This document shows, one piece after another, positions 1 to 6,050 of a stretch of DNA of 6,748 nt (the first letter of the stretch is position 1; every line of letters starts with the position of its first letter). Origin of the DNA: Candidatus Rhabdochlamydia sp. (lineage in GTDB: Bacteria > Chlamydiota > Chlamydiia > Chlamydiales > Rhabdochlamydiaceae); assembly GCA_030043815.1 (NCBI GenBank), contig JASHWX010000015.1, positions 1-6,748 on the forward strand. The letters run 5' to 3'. The notes under the pieces were generated by a model. The model was not told the origin of the DNA. It did no database searches and worked only from the letters and a program-made list of their open reading frames with translations. The position numbers and the translations under genes are program-made.

Positions 1-121
1 CAGTATTTCGGCTGCGTCAAAGCCCCGAGGTTGAGCCATCTTAAAGCTAGCTGTATTAAGTTAATACAGCGCGCTTTAAGATGGCTCAACCTCGGGAGCT
101 TTCACGTTAGCCGAAATTGTG
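1..121. repeat. Long imperfect palindrome, MITE-like inverted repeat
   Basis: The two halves fold into one long hairpin. Paired segments are 5-13 with 109-117 (9 bp), 15-17 with 104-106, 19-23 with 98-102, 24-47 with 73-96 (24 bp without a mismatch) and 51-59 with 61-69 (9 bp around the single base 60). They are separated only by small bulges and a 3x3 internal loop (48-50/70-72). Bases 1-2 can also pair with 120-121, so the element may continue past the left edge. No protein is recognisable in it; the short reading frame crossing it simply reads the repeat. The structure fits a miniature inverted-repeat transposable element or a REP/ERIC-like dispersed repeat. It lies downstream of the DHH gene and could also stop transcription or be cut by RNase III. 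No T-run follows it on the minus strand within the window. The remaining stretch 122-207 holds nothing I can identify. Confidence 0.75.
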
Positions 122-207
122 AGAATTTCTGTTATCGGGCACTAGAATCGAAAGATCGCGAAATGGGCGTTTTTAACAAGCATGATCACTTATGCAATGG
201 TCTCAAA

Positions 208-2838
208 CTATTCAACGAGTTTAGGAAGATAAGGGGATATCATCGCTTTGCGCGAATTAATTGTGCCCGCCTTGTACTTTAAGACTGCGATGGGAAGGGC
301 TCCCTTATCTGAGATGACTTTTTTCTCGACGGGCAAAAAGCTCTCTTTAAAGATTTGCTCATAGTCTTGCGCTTTGTCTCCATGCAACTCTACTGAAAAT
401 GTATTTTTTATAGCTTGCGGAGATAAACGGAAGGCATTGAGGAACCTCTTTAAGTGCTCAATCGATTGTTCGGTGAAGGGGATCCAGATCCACAATTCGT
501 CCAAGTGGTCATAGTTGAGCTCAAGGCCTCCAGCAAACAAATCTTCTGCTCCGGCAATGGTGCTGATCATTTGCATATAGAGGTCAATTTCCGGGCGGTC
601 GCGGAAAAATTCAATATTGTTTTCATACCAACGCTTGCGAAGAAATTCTGCATGCTTGGCAAAGGTGGCATAATTGCGCGAGAACATTTTCATCTGTCCC
701 ACGCGGGCGCACCCATTTTGCTCTTTCGTATCGTCGAAAAGGGGGGATGGTTTATTCTTGGCGCAAAGCGAAATATTCTCTTCGATCGCATCTTCTTTGG
801 CGAGGTAGATTTTGCGATAAAGGGAATACATATCCTGATTTTGCAAAAGATGCATTGCGGCCTTTTTGACAAAATCCTCATCGCGCGGGATGCCGCTTAA
901 AGAGATCGCTTCCGCTTCTCTTTTAAGCATCAGGCTTTTAAGGCGATTGATGAGCTGTGCGACGCATTCGACATCGCGCAGGGAGACTTTGGTCAAAAGA
1001 TCTGTATCGTCTAATATCCCGTATAAGAAGTGCAGATATTCGACAAATTCACGCGACGGATCGATAAAAAATTGCTTTTTCTCTTCTAAGACGAGCTGCT
1101 TTTGAAGCAACCTCTTCATCAGTTTTTTGCTTATCGATGAAGAGAGGTCTAAATCGCTCATCTGGGCATTGATTTTATCTTCGCTCATTCCTCCTGTACT
1201 GAATCGATCGTTGATCTTGAAGGCAAGCTCTGCGCAAAGGACGTTCGATGATTGCGCATCGCCGATGACAGCAAGGGGGGCAGTGCCGGTGTGGATGCTG
1301 CTCTTGTGATGATCGATGACGCTGATGATCTCCAGATAGGAGGGGATTTTTGTCTCCTCGCGGTTGCAAAAATCGCGCAGGGTGACAGTCCCGAGCGTGC
1401 TTTGATGCAAATCATGCGCATGCACAATCCCCAAAGGAATGAGCTTGCCATCTTTTTCGGTGGTGACAACGCTCAAATACTGGTAATTGCCCATTTTGCT
1501 TTTGATTTCATCGACATCGGCCCGATGACTGACATATTGCGGCAAATACCCAAATACATTCTTTTTTATGCTGAGGGCGACGTCCAAGCGCTCGACGAAG
1601 TTGCGCACGCTTTGAATGGCGCTGTCGAGGCCTTTGATGATCTTTTCCAAATAATGGAAAATGCGCGGCCTGTTTTCGACCAAAAATCCCGATCGGTCAA
1701 ACAGTGGAGATTGGTGCAGCGACTCGACGAGGTCGATGAACTCTTGGAAGTCAAATAGAGAAAGCTGCTTCATGGCTTTAGCAAATTCTTCGAATGTGGT
1801 GTCCAATCCCTTGGACACACCTAAGACCTTCGTGAGATAGGCATGAACATAGTTGCGCTGCTTTTCGGTGAATTCCTTGGCGGGCTGGCAATCGCTGATC
1901 TTCGTCAAGAAAACAGCATTGACAAACGTCGGGAGGTCCTTCAAAGAAACCTCTTCTTTTGCAAACAGCGACACGAGTTTGACGTGGAGATGGTTCTCGA
2001 ACCATCGCAAACAGTTGTTGAGCAGCATGATCACCTGCCGGACGCCTTCCACATCGAAATTCCGCCAATCGCCTAAATAAAAACCCTGTTCATCGATCAA
2101 AATGATGGCATTTTGCATTCTTTCGTGGTCGATGAGGAACGTCGACTCGTTCGTCCGTTTGCGCACGACCCCCTTTTGGGTCATTAATTCGATCCCGGAA
2201 AGGGAAAGCGCCGTGCGGGTCTTGACGAGCAGATTGAATACGCCCTCGCCGAAGATCTGGGGAAAGAGGATGCCGATTTCGATCTGAGAAAGAGGAGGCC
2301 CTCCCGGAACGTTCCACAGATGCAGCCCTTCGGACACTTTGGCAGAAAAAGCGTCGACCCATCCCCAGAAAGAGGCGATGGTGGTGTCGAGGTCGGGAGA
2401 GCCGTGGGCTGTGACAAAGTGGGATCCGGGATACACTTTGCCCATTCCGATCGGAAATAAGATTTGATATTCATCTCGAGGAACATATTTGCCTGTGATC
2501 TTGCCTCGGACGAGGTAATTCTCTTCAGAGCTCAAATGAGAATACTGATTGAGCCAAAGTTCAAAATGCATGAACGCATACGAGTCAATCATTTTGTATG
2601 CGTTTACCCGTTCAATGAAATCCAATACGGCAGGGAGCAAAAAACACGGAGAGGGGGTGTTCTCAATCAGCTCATAGAGGACATGGCTGACGCGGTCTTG
2701 CTTTTGCTTTTCATTCAACCGCTGAAATTCCGGCGTGTCGAAAACCTTGAAAACAGATGAAAGGTTTTCAAATTTCTGGGTTGTAATGGAAAAATCCCCC
2801 AGATATTCCGGCTGTTTTTGCTTAGATTCTTTGGCCAT
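208..2838 (-). CDS. Giant DHH-family phosphohydrolase, family II inorganic pyrophosphatase-like, with CBS-like insert
   Basis: This 876-residue protein has no signal peptide or membrane segment, so it is probably cytoplasmic. The DHH signature is scattered along it: HGSPDLD at 145-151 (H145, D149, D151, matching HxxPDxD of family II pyrophosphatases), ILIDEQG at 246-252 (D249 may match the VDHNE aspartate), IDHHK at 508-512, LDDTDLL at 609-615 (matching the SDS/SDT metal-ligand motif) and NSRK near the C terminus (861-864, matching the SRK substrate-binding motif). Family II enzymes split pyrophosphate with Mn or Mg and are normally about 310 residues, or 430-550 with regulatory CBS domains. 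Here about 135 residues precede the first motif. A helical stretch plus one CBS-like segment (about 432-480) lies between motif I and DHH, where CBS-pyrophosphatases carry their insert. About 240 more residues separate the DDT and SRK motifs. The substrate could be pyrophosphate or another phosphoanhydride or nucleotide. The start ATG has only a weak GGG upstream, 15 nt after the tRNA gene. Family is fairly sure; activity is inferred. Confidence 0.85.
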   Translation of the reverse strand: MAKESKQKQPEYLGDFSITTQKFENLSSVFKVFDTPEFQRLNEKQKQDRVSHVLYELIENTPSPCFLLPAVLDFIERVNAYKMIDSYAFMHFELWLNQYSHLSSEENYLVRGKITGKYVPRDEYQILFPIGMGKVYPGSHFVTAHGSPDLDTTIASFWGWVDAFSAKVSEGLHLWNVPGGPPLSQIEIGILFPQIFGEGVFNLLVKTRTALSLSGIELMTQKGVVRKRTNESTFLIDHERMQNAIILIDEQGFYLGDWRNFDVEGVRQVIMLLNNCLRWFENHLHVKLVSLFAKEEVSLKDLPTFVNAVFLTKISDCQPAKEFTEKQRNYVHAYLTKVLGVSKGLDTTFEEFAKAMKQLSLFDFQEFIDLVESLHQSPLFDRSGFLVENRPRIFHYLEKIIKGLDSAIQSVRNFVERLDVALSIKKNVFGYLPQYVSHRADVDEIKSKMGNYQYLSVVTTEKDGKLIPLGIVHAHDLHQSTLGTVTLRDFCNREETKIPSYLEIISVIDHHKSSIHTGTAPLAVIGDAQSSNVLCAELAFKINDRFSTGGMSEDKINAQMSDLDLSSSISKKLMKRLLQKQLVLEEKKQFFIDPSREFVEYLHFLYGILDDTDLLTKVSLRDVECVAQLINRLKSLMLKREAEAISLSGIPRDEDFVKKAAMHLLQNQDMYSLYRKIYLAKEDAIEENISLCAKNKPSPLFDDTKEQNGCARVGQMKMFSRNYATFAKHAEFLRKRWYENNIEFFRDRPEIDLYMQMISTIAGAEDLFAGGLELNYDHLDELWIWIPFTEQSIEHLKRFLNAFRLSPQAIKNTFSVELHGDKAQDYEQIFKESFLPVEKKVISDKGALPIAVLKYKAGTINSRKAMISPYLPKLVE

Positions 2839-2853
2839 AATAACCCAACAAAA

Positions 2854-2927
2854 CGGATTGAGCAGGACTCGAACCTGCGACCGCCCGCTTAGAAGGCGGG
2901 TGCTCTATCCAGCTGAGCTATCAATCC
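2854..2927 (-). tRNA. tRNA-Arg (anticodon TCT)
   Basis: On the minus strand a complete cloverleaf is visible. It has a perfect 7-bp acceptor stem (GGATTGA with TCAATCC), a D-arm containing AGCTCAGCTGGATAGAGC, and a 5-bp anticodon stem CCCGC/GCGGG around the loop CTTCTAA. The T-arm carries the standard GGTTCGAGTCC. The anticodon TCT (plus-strand 2891-2893) reads arginine codons AGA and AGG. The discriminator is G (2854). CCA is not encoded, since TTT follows. The gene sits 29 nt after the secretin stop and 15 nt before the DHH start, all on the same strand, so it may be processed from a longer transcript as well as made from its own promoter. Confidence 0.97.
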
Positions 2928-2940
2928 AAGAATTATCCGT

Positions 2941-2970
2941 ATTTTAAAATATCAAACTATTCAGGTGCAA
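2941..2970 (-). promoter_or_regulatory. Possible tRNA-Arg promoter overlapping the end of gspD
   Basis: On the minus strand TTGCAC (2965-2970) and TAAAAT (2941-2946) are 18 nt apart. The -10 element matches consensus at five of six bases and the -35 at the conserved TTG. Transcription would begin about 7 nt before the mature tRNA, leaving a short leader for RNase P. The match is modest and the region is AT-rich, so it may be chance. Confidence 0.3.
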
Positions 2971-4552
2971 CCAAATTGACGCCCTGTTCGAAATCCTTAT
3001 CATCTGCTTGGCTGCGGTAAATCTCTTCTTGATTTTGGGTCAAACGGCGGTAGTCCTCAAAAGAATGGATGATATGGGGGCGGACAAAAATGATCACATT
3101 GCGCTTTTCGTCGTGCTTTTTTGTCTTGCTGAACAGAGAGCCGATGAGCGGCAGGCTTCCCAAACATGGAATCCCGGCCTTGTGCTTGGCCTTGCTGTTG
3201 CGGATCATCCCGCTCAAAACAAGGAAGTGCTTATCGGGGACATGGACATGGGTTGCCATGTTCGTCTTGGTCGTGCGGATGCCGCCTACCGTGGTATTAT
3301 TGCCCATCGGTTCATTGTCGAGGCTTTCTGTAATCTCCTCGTTTAAGCTCAATGTAATGACATCCCCTTCGCCAAGGCGCGGTGTAATGCTCAAGCTGAC
3401 GCCGATGTCGCGGTATTCGATATTTGCTGTCGTCTGCTGGCTTTGGCCGATGGTCTGAACAACAGATCCAGTAAAAGGAATGTTGTCGCCCACAAAAATG
3501 GTGGAGTTTTTATTGTCTTGAGTGATGATCTTCTGATTCAGAACAATGGTGCTTGATCCATCGACTTGGAGCGCAGAGACCAAAGCCCCCAAGGTAAAGA
3601 AGGAGCGCCCTTTGTGCATGATGACATCCCCGATGACGCCGAGATCAAAACCCGGCACAAGAGGAATTTGGCTTAAGCCCGTCGGGGTGTTGGCCGCATT
3701 CATCCCCTTCATCATGTTGGCAAATGCGCCTCCATTGCCCTGGTTGGGCGCAAAACTGCCTGTGCCCATTCCAAATTTGTCTTTAAATTGCGATCCAGCG
3801 GCCCACTGCAGGCCAAAATCCATGCTCTTTTTCACGTCGGTCTCGATGACAAGCACCTCGATGAATACTTGCCTTAAGGGGATGTCGAGACTGTCGATCA
3901 ATTTACTGAGCTTTTGCAATGTCTCGGGATCGGCGGAACAGAGCAGGGAGTTCGTCGCTTTCACCCATTGCAAAGATTGGACGGCGTTGATCAATTTGAT
4001 GGGCGCGTCGGGCTGGTTGCGCAAATCGGACGCGATCTTTTTGAGCGATTCCTCAATCTCAGGCCCTTCATGATATTGCAATTTATAAACAAAAAATTCA
4101 TAAGGTTCGGTCTCTGCCGCTGGCGGAACAGCCTCATCATGGGACGCGATCAACCCTTCTGCCTTTGCCCTTTTCTCTTCTGGAACAAGCTCGCCCCCAT
4201 TTTTGATCACATAGTAGCCTGCCTCATGAGAGACATATAAGCCGTGAACTTTTAGGAGCTGAATGAGAGCCTGGACGACATTGTCAGGACTGACGGCTTT
4301 TCCTGTGGACAATGAGATATTGAAGTTGAGATCGCGGTTATCAAAAATGAAATTCTCTTCAGAGATTTTGCTGACAAAACGGATGAACTCAATGACGGGC
4401 ACGTCATTGAAATTAATGCTGTAGCCGGAGCTTGCCGCTTGAGGGGCCTCCACATCTGCACCTGTCAGAAGATTCGATGAGGAAAACAGCAAACTTGCCA
4501 GGCTACCGCGCAATAGAAGCTGAGAGAGCTTTCGAGTCACTTTTCTGTACAT
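2957..4552 (-). CDS. gspD: Type II secretion system secretin, GspD-like
   Basis: This 531-residue secretin would form the multimeric outer-membrane channel through which folded proteins leave the periplasm. An N-terminal signal peptide is visible (basic residues 4-8, hydrophobic to about 29, possible cleavage after A32); there is no lipobox cysteine. An N0/STN-type domain spans about 44-118 and a second N-type ring domain about 151-225. The secretin core runs from about 227 to 497 and includes VGDNIPF (354-360), the gate region after it, and the signature GIPCLGSLPLIGSLF (460-474) followed by NVIIFVRPHII. A polar tail of about 34 residues ends the protein. Typical GspD proteins exceed 650 residues with four N domains, so this one is short by two. 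No gspE, F or G lies in the window. Its own -10 box appears upstream, while the Shine-Dalgarno is poor. The type II assignment rests on overall resemblance; a type IV pilus or other secretin is possible, but secretin itself is secure. Confidence 0.9.
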   Translation of the reverse strand: MYRKVTRKLSQLLLRGSLASLLFSSSNLLTGADVEAPQAASSGYSINFNDVPVIEFIRFVSKISEENFIFDNRDLNFNISLSTGKAVSPDNVVQALIQLLKVHGLYVSHEAGYYVIKNGGELVPEEKRAKAEGLIASHDEAVPPAAETEPYEFFVYKLQYHEGPEIEESLKKIASDLRNQPDAPIKLINAVQSLQWVKATNSLLCSADPETLQKLSKLIDSLDIPLRQVFIEVLVIETDVKKSMDFGLQWAAGSQFKDKFGMGTGSFAPNQGNGGAFANMMKGMNAANTPTGLSQIPLVPGFDLGVIGDVIMHKGRSFFTLGALVSALQVDGSSTIVLNQKIITQDNKNSTIFVGDNIPFTGSVVQTIGQSQQTTANIEYRDIGVSLSITPRLGEGDVITLSLNEEITESLDNEPMGNNTTVGGIRTTKTNMATHVHVPDKHFLVLSGMIRNSKAKHKAGIPCLGSLPLIGSLFSKTKKHDEKRNVIIFVRPHIIHSFEDYRRLTQNQEEIYRSQADDKDFEQGVNLVAPE

Positions 4553-4573
4553 AAACCACGGCTTGCCACGAAC

Positions 4574-4579
4574 ATTATA
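4574..4579 (-). promoter_or_regulatory. Candidate -10 box for gspD
   Basis: A perfect TATAAT lies on the minus strand 21 nt before the gspD ATG, which would give a 5' leader of about 14 nt. No convincing -35 hexamer occurs 16-19 nt further upstream, so the promoter may be weak or activator-dependent. The leader has no clear Shine-Dalgarno sequence. Confidence 0.4.
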
Positions 4580-4610
4580 TGAAGCCGGGCACTTTTTGAG
4601 TAGTGGTTTT

Positions 4611-5072
4611 TTAAGTGAGAGAAAGACTATCGATAAATGAACGGAATTTTTGCAAATCGCCCTTCACGAAGGAATATTCTTGCTTAAGCTTCTTCTGGAT
4701 GAGGCTCAATTCATTCTTGTCGAGCTCGCAATCATAGGCGTGTCGGATAAAATGTCGAAAAGCTCTTAACTTATCTAGAAGGAGAAAACTCTGTTGAGAA
4801 ATCACAGCAGGCCGGATTTTAGGGACATCCGTGTTCAGGCGAATGAGAAGTTCATTATGAAAATTGTTTAAATTTTCCACGTGGTTCTCAAACGACTTGG
4901 CTATCTGTTTGAAAAGGGCCTCGATAGCTGTATAAAATTGTTGAACTTTCATTGCAAAGACAAACCTTTTATCGTAATTAGACACATCAATATTGATAAT
5001 TTCATCATAAAGCCTGTTTACGAACAAGGTTTGCTTGTCAAAATATCCCAAAAGAAATGCATATTTTTCCAT
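4611..5072 (-). CDS. hepT: HEPN-domain toxin, HepT-like
   Basis: This 153-residue, largely helical protein carries RHFIRHAY at 106-113. That contains the complete RX4HXY motif (R106, H111, Y113) of HepT toxins, in the FRHFIRHAY form seen in HepT-like families. HEPN toxins of this type are ribonucleases in which R and H are catalytic. In characterised HepT/MntA pairs the antitoxin neutralises the toxin by adding AMP units to the motif tyrosine, so Y113 would be the target here. The gene starts 4 nt after the nucleotidyltransferase gene, with a good Shine-Dalgarno inside that gene's end, so the two are almost certainly co-translated. Composition is AT-rich compared with gspD. The stop lies 58 nt before gspD on the same strand. 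No terminator oriented for this strand is evident in that gap, so read-through into gspD is possible. The family is confident; activity as a toxin here is inferred. Confidence 0.85.
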   Translation of the reverse strand: MEKYAFLLGYFDKQTLFVNRLYDEIINIDVSNYDKRFVFAMKVQQFYTAIEALFKQIAKSFENHVENLNNFHNELLIRLNTDVPKIRPAVISQQSFLLLDKLRAFRHFIRHAYDCELDKNELSLIQKKLKQEYSFVKGDLQKFRSFIDSLSLT

Positions 5073-5076
5073 ATGA

Positions 5077-5430
5077 CTAAATCACCTTCAATCCATCTTT
5101 TAAAACATATTCCTGAAAATGACACTTCTCAAAATAAATGATCTCCACCTTTCTTTCAATTTTCCTTTCCAATTTCGACCACAATTCAAATCGATCTCCT
5201 TTATAGTTTTTTAAAACTATATCAACATCCGAGCTCGGAGAAAAACTAAACGGTCTCAGAATTGAACCAATCAAGTAAATTTCAACATTAGACCCTTTAA
5301 ATTCATCTACAAGGGTTGAAATGACTTTTTGGAGAACTGTCTTTCTCACCTCTTCTCTTTGCATTTTCTCTTTTTCCTCTTTTGCAAGAAGAAAGGCTTT
5401 TGCTTCATCGCTGTTAAATTTCTCTTTCAT
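5077..5430 (-). CDS. mntA: Minimal nucleotidyltransferase, MntA-like antitoxin
   Basis: This 117-residue protein has the minimal nucleotidyltransferase core: GS at 55-56 followed by DVD at 68-70, whose aspartates would bind Mg and ATP. It pairs with the HEPN gene directly downstream, the usual arrangement of HEPN/MNT modules, and would inactivate the toxin by AMPylation. Two departures are visible. The spacer between GS and DXD is 11 residues, where the common form is GSX10DXD. The position of the third carboxylate, usually Asp in a VDLV-type strand, is Glu (VEII, E96). Either may be tolerated or may weaken catalysis. Residues 1-30 are a charged, Lys/Glu-rich helix ahead of the core. An alternative start at M23 (ATG ending at 5364) is preceded by AAAGAGGAAAAAGAG and would give about 95 residues, a normal size for the family. 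The gene is clearly AT-richer (some 60-base lines near 28% GC) than gspD, suggesting horizontal acquisition. Confidence 0.85.
   Translation of the reverse strand: MKEKFNSDEAKAFLLAKEEKEKMQREEVRKTVLQKVISTLVDEFKGSNVEIYLIGSILRPFSFSPSSDVDIVLKNYKGDRFELWSKLERKIERKVEIIYFEKCHFQEYVLKDGLKVI
5082..5088 (-). promoter_or_regulatory. Ribosome binding site of the HEPN gene
   Basis: AAGGTGA on the minus strand lies 9 nt before the HEPN ATG and inside the last codons of the nucleotidyltransferase gene. It is among the best Shine-Dalgarno matches in the window. It fixes the HEPN start and supports coupled translation of antitoxin then toxin. Confidence 0.6.
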
Positions 5431-5441
5431 AATTTTATGGT

Positions 5442-5447
5442 ATCATA
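5442..5447 (-). promoter_or_regulatory. Candidate -10 box for the HEPN/MNT operon
   Basis: TATGAT on the minus strand (five of six to consensus) lies 11 nt before the upstream ATG of the nucleotidyltransferase gene. Transcription from it would start only about 4-5 nt before that ATG. The message would then be nearly leaderless, or translation would really begin at the internal ATG ending at 5364. No clear -35 is seen. The site lies back to back with the promoter of the plus-strand gene. Confidence 0.35.
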
Positions 5448-5467
5448 TGCACGACCTCTCTTTCCAC

Positions 5468-5496
5468 TTGATTCCTATTTTCTCAGAGTGAATAAT
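5468..5496 (+). promoter_or_regulatory. Sigma70-type promoter of the 159-residue hypothetical gene
   Basis: TTGATT (5468-5473) and AATAAT (5491-5496) are separated by exactly 17 nt and match consensus at four and five of six bases. Transcription would start near 5503. This is downstream of the possible TTG start at 5499 and favours the ATG at 5520, leaving a leader of about 17 nt. Confidence 0.5.
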
Positions 5497-5519
5497 CATT
5501 GACGCATACCGGGAATTTT

Positions 5520-5999
5520 ATGAAAGCAGTGACAATCGATCAGTTAGACATCAAGGAACACGTCCGCTGGGCGCAGGACCAGCAAGCATTCGACGTGACC
5601 CTCGTCACCGAATCCCATCTCGTCGCGCCTCACCCAGAAATCATGGGCACATCGGTCATCTATCCCTCGAAATTCGAAGAGCTTTTCGAGCTTCAGAAAA
5701 AAAATCTGCCCTGGGCCTGTTTTTCGCCTCCAAAGAATTTTCAAGCATTCAGCAAGCGGTTTTTCTCCTATCGCTTATTCCCAAATATCTATTGGGAAGA
5801 TGAGGTAGAGGAAGATGAGGATTCTCCATCCGACAACCTCATCGTTGAAGTGTTAAAAGTCGAAAAAATGGGCGATCTGCCTTCTTCTTTATTTGAAAAA
5901 GACAAGACGGCAATCCTCAATCTGCTCGAATCGATCCGATGGGTAAACGACTTGCTCAAGCAGATTAGCGGCCGCAAGGTCCAGTACCAAAAAGGGTAA
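5520..5999 (+). CDS. Conserved-looking hypothetical soluble protein, 159 aa
   Basis: I do not recognise this protein. It has no signal peptide or membrane helix. The N-terminal two thirds look like a mixed alpha/beta domain rich in aromatic residues (for example LPWACFSPPKNF at 63-74 and FFSYRLFPNIYW at 81-92). An acidic run EDEVEEDED (93-101) follows, probably a flexible linker or binding patch, and then a helical C-terminal part (about 125-150). The ATG at 5520 is chosen because GGGA lies 5 nt upstream and the predicted transcription start falls after the alternative TTG at 5499, which would add seven residues. The gene is divergent from the HEPN/MNT pair and convergent with the membrane-protein gene downstream. 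Its GC content resembles gspD rather than the toxin cassette, so it is probably a resident gene. A secretion chaperone-like or adaptor role is conceivable from size and acidity but has no direct support. Confidence 0.75.
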   Translation: MKAVTIDQLDIKEHVRWAQDQQAFDVTLVTESHLVAPHPEIMGTSVIYPSKFEELFELQKKNLPWACFSPPKNFQAFSKRFFSYRLFPNIYWEDEVEEDEDSPSDNLIVEVLKVEKMGDLPSSLFEKDKTAILNLLESIRWVNDLLKQISGRKVQYQKG

Positions 6000-6009
6000 T
6001 CAACATCAG

Positions 6010-6044
6010 CTCAGCTTTAAAAGTCTTTAGCCTTTTGAACTGAG
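6010..6044. terminator. Weak hairpin between convergent genes, possible bidirectional terminator
   Basis: CTCAG (6010-6014) pairs with CTGAG (6040-6044) and AAAAG (6019-6023) with CTTTT (6032-6036) around an 8-nt loop, with an imperfect internal loop between the stems. It occupies the 51-nt gap between two converging genes, where a shared terminator is expected. The stem is interrupted and no strong T-run follows on either strand, so the call is tentative. Confidence 0.3.
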
Positions 6045-6050
6045 TTCGCA

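Noticed and set aside
1..121. CRISPR repeat or integron attachment site
   Set aside because: There is a single inverted structure with no repeat-spacer periodicity, and no cas or integrase gene nearby.
180..195. GCAT/ATGC hairpin just downstream of the DHH stop, considered as its terminator
   Set aside because: The stem is 4 bp without a T-run on the minus strand, which is not distinguishable from chance.
31..282. Possible 83-residue protein starting in the left palindrome
   Set aside because: Its first third is just the repeat arm and its end runs into the antisense of the DHH gene; no ribosome binding site is seen.
1252..1758. Open frame of 168 codons on the plus strand inside the DHH gene
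   Set aside because: It lies entirely antisense to a gene with clear family motifs, has no promoter or ribosome binding site, and reads as the reverse shadow of conserved codons.
2854..2927. tRNA-Arg as an integration site of a genomic island
   Set aside because: No integrase gene and no repeated copy of the tRNA 3' end is visible in the window, and both flanking genes look resident.
3546..4073. Open frame of 175 codons on the plus strand inside gspD
   Set aside because: It is antisense to the secretin core, its composition is that of a shadow frame, and no domain is recognisable.
4590..4612. CACT/AGTG hairpin followed by six T on the plus strand between the HEPN gene and gspD
   Set aside because: The T-run is oriented for plus-strand transcription, but both neighbouring genes run on the minus strand, and the stem is only 4 bp.
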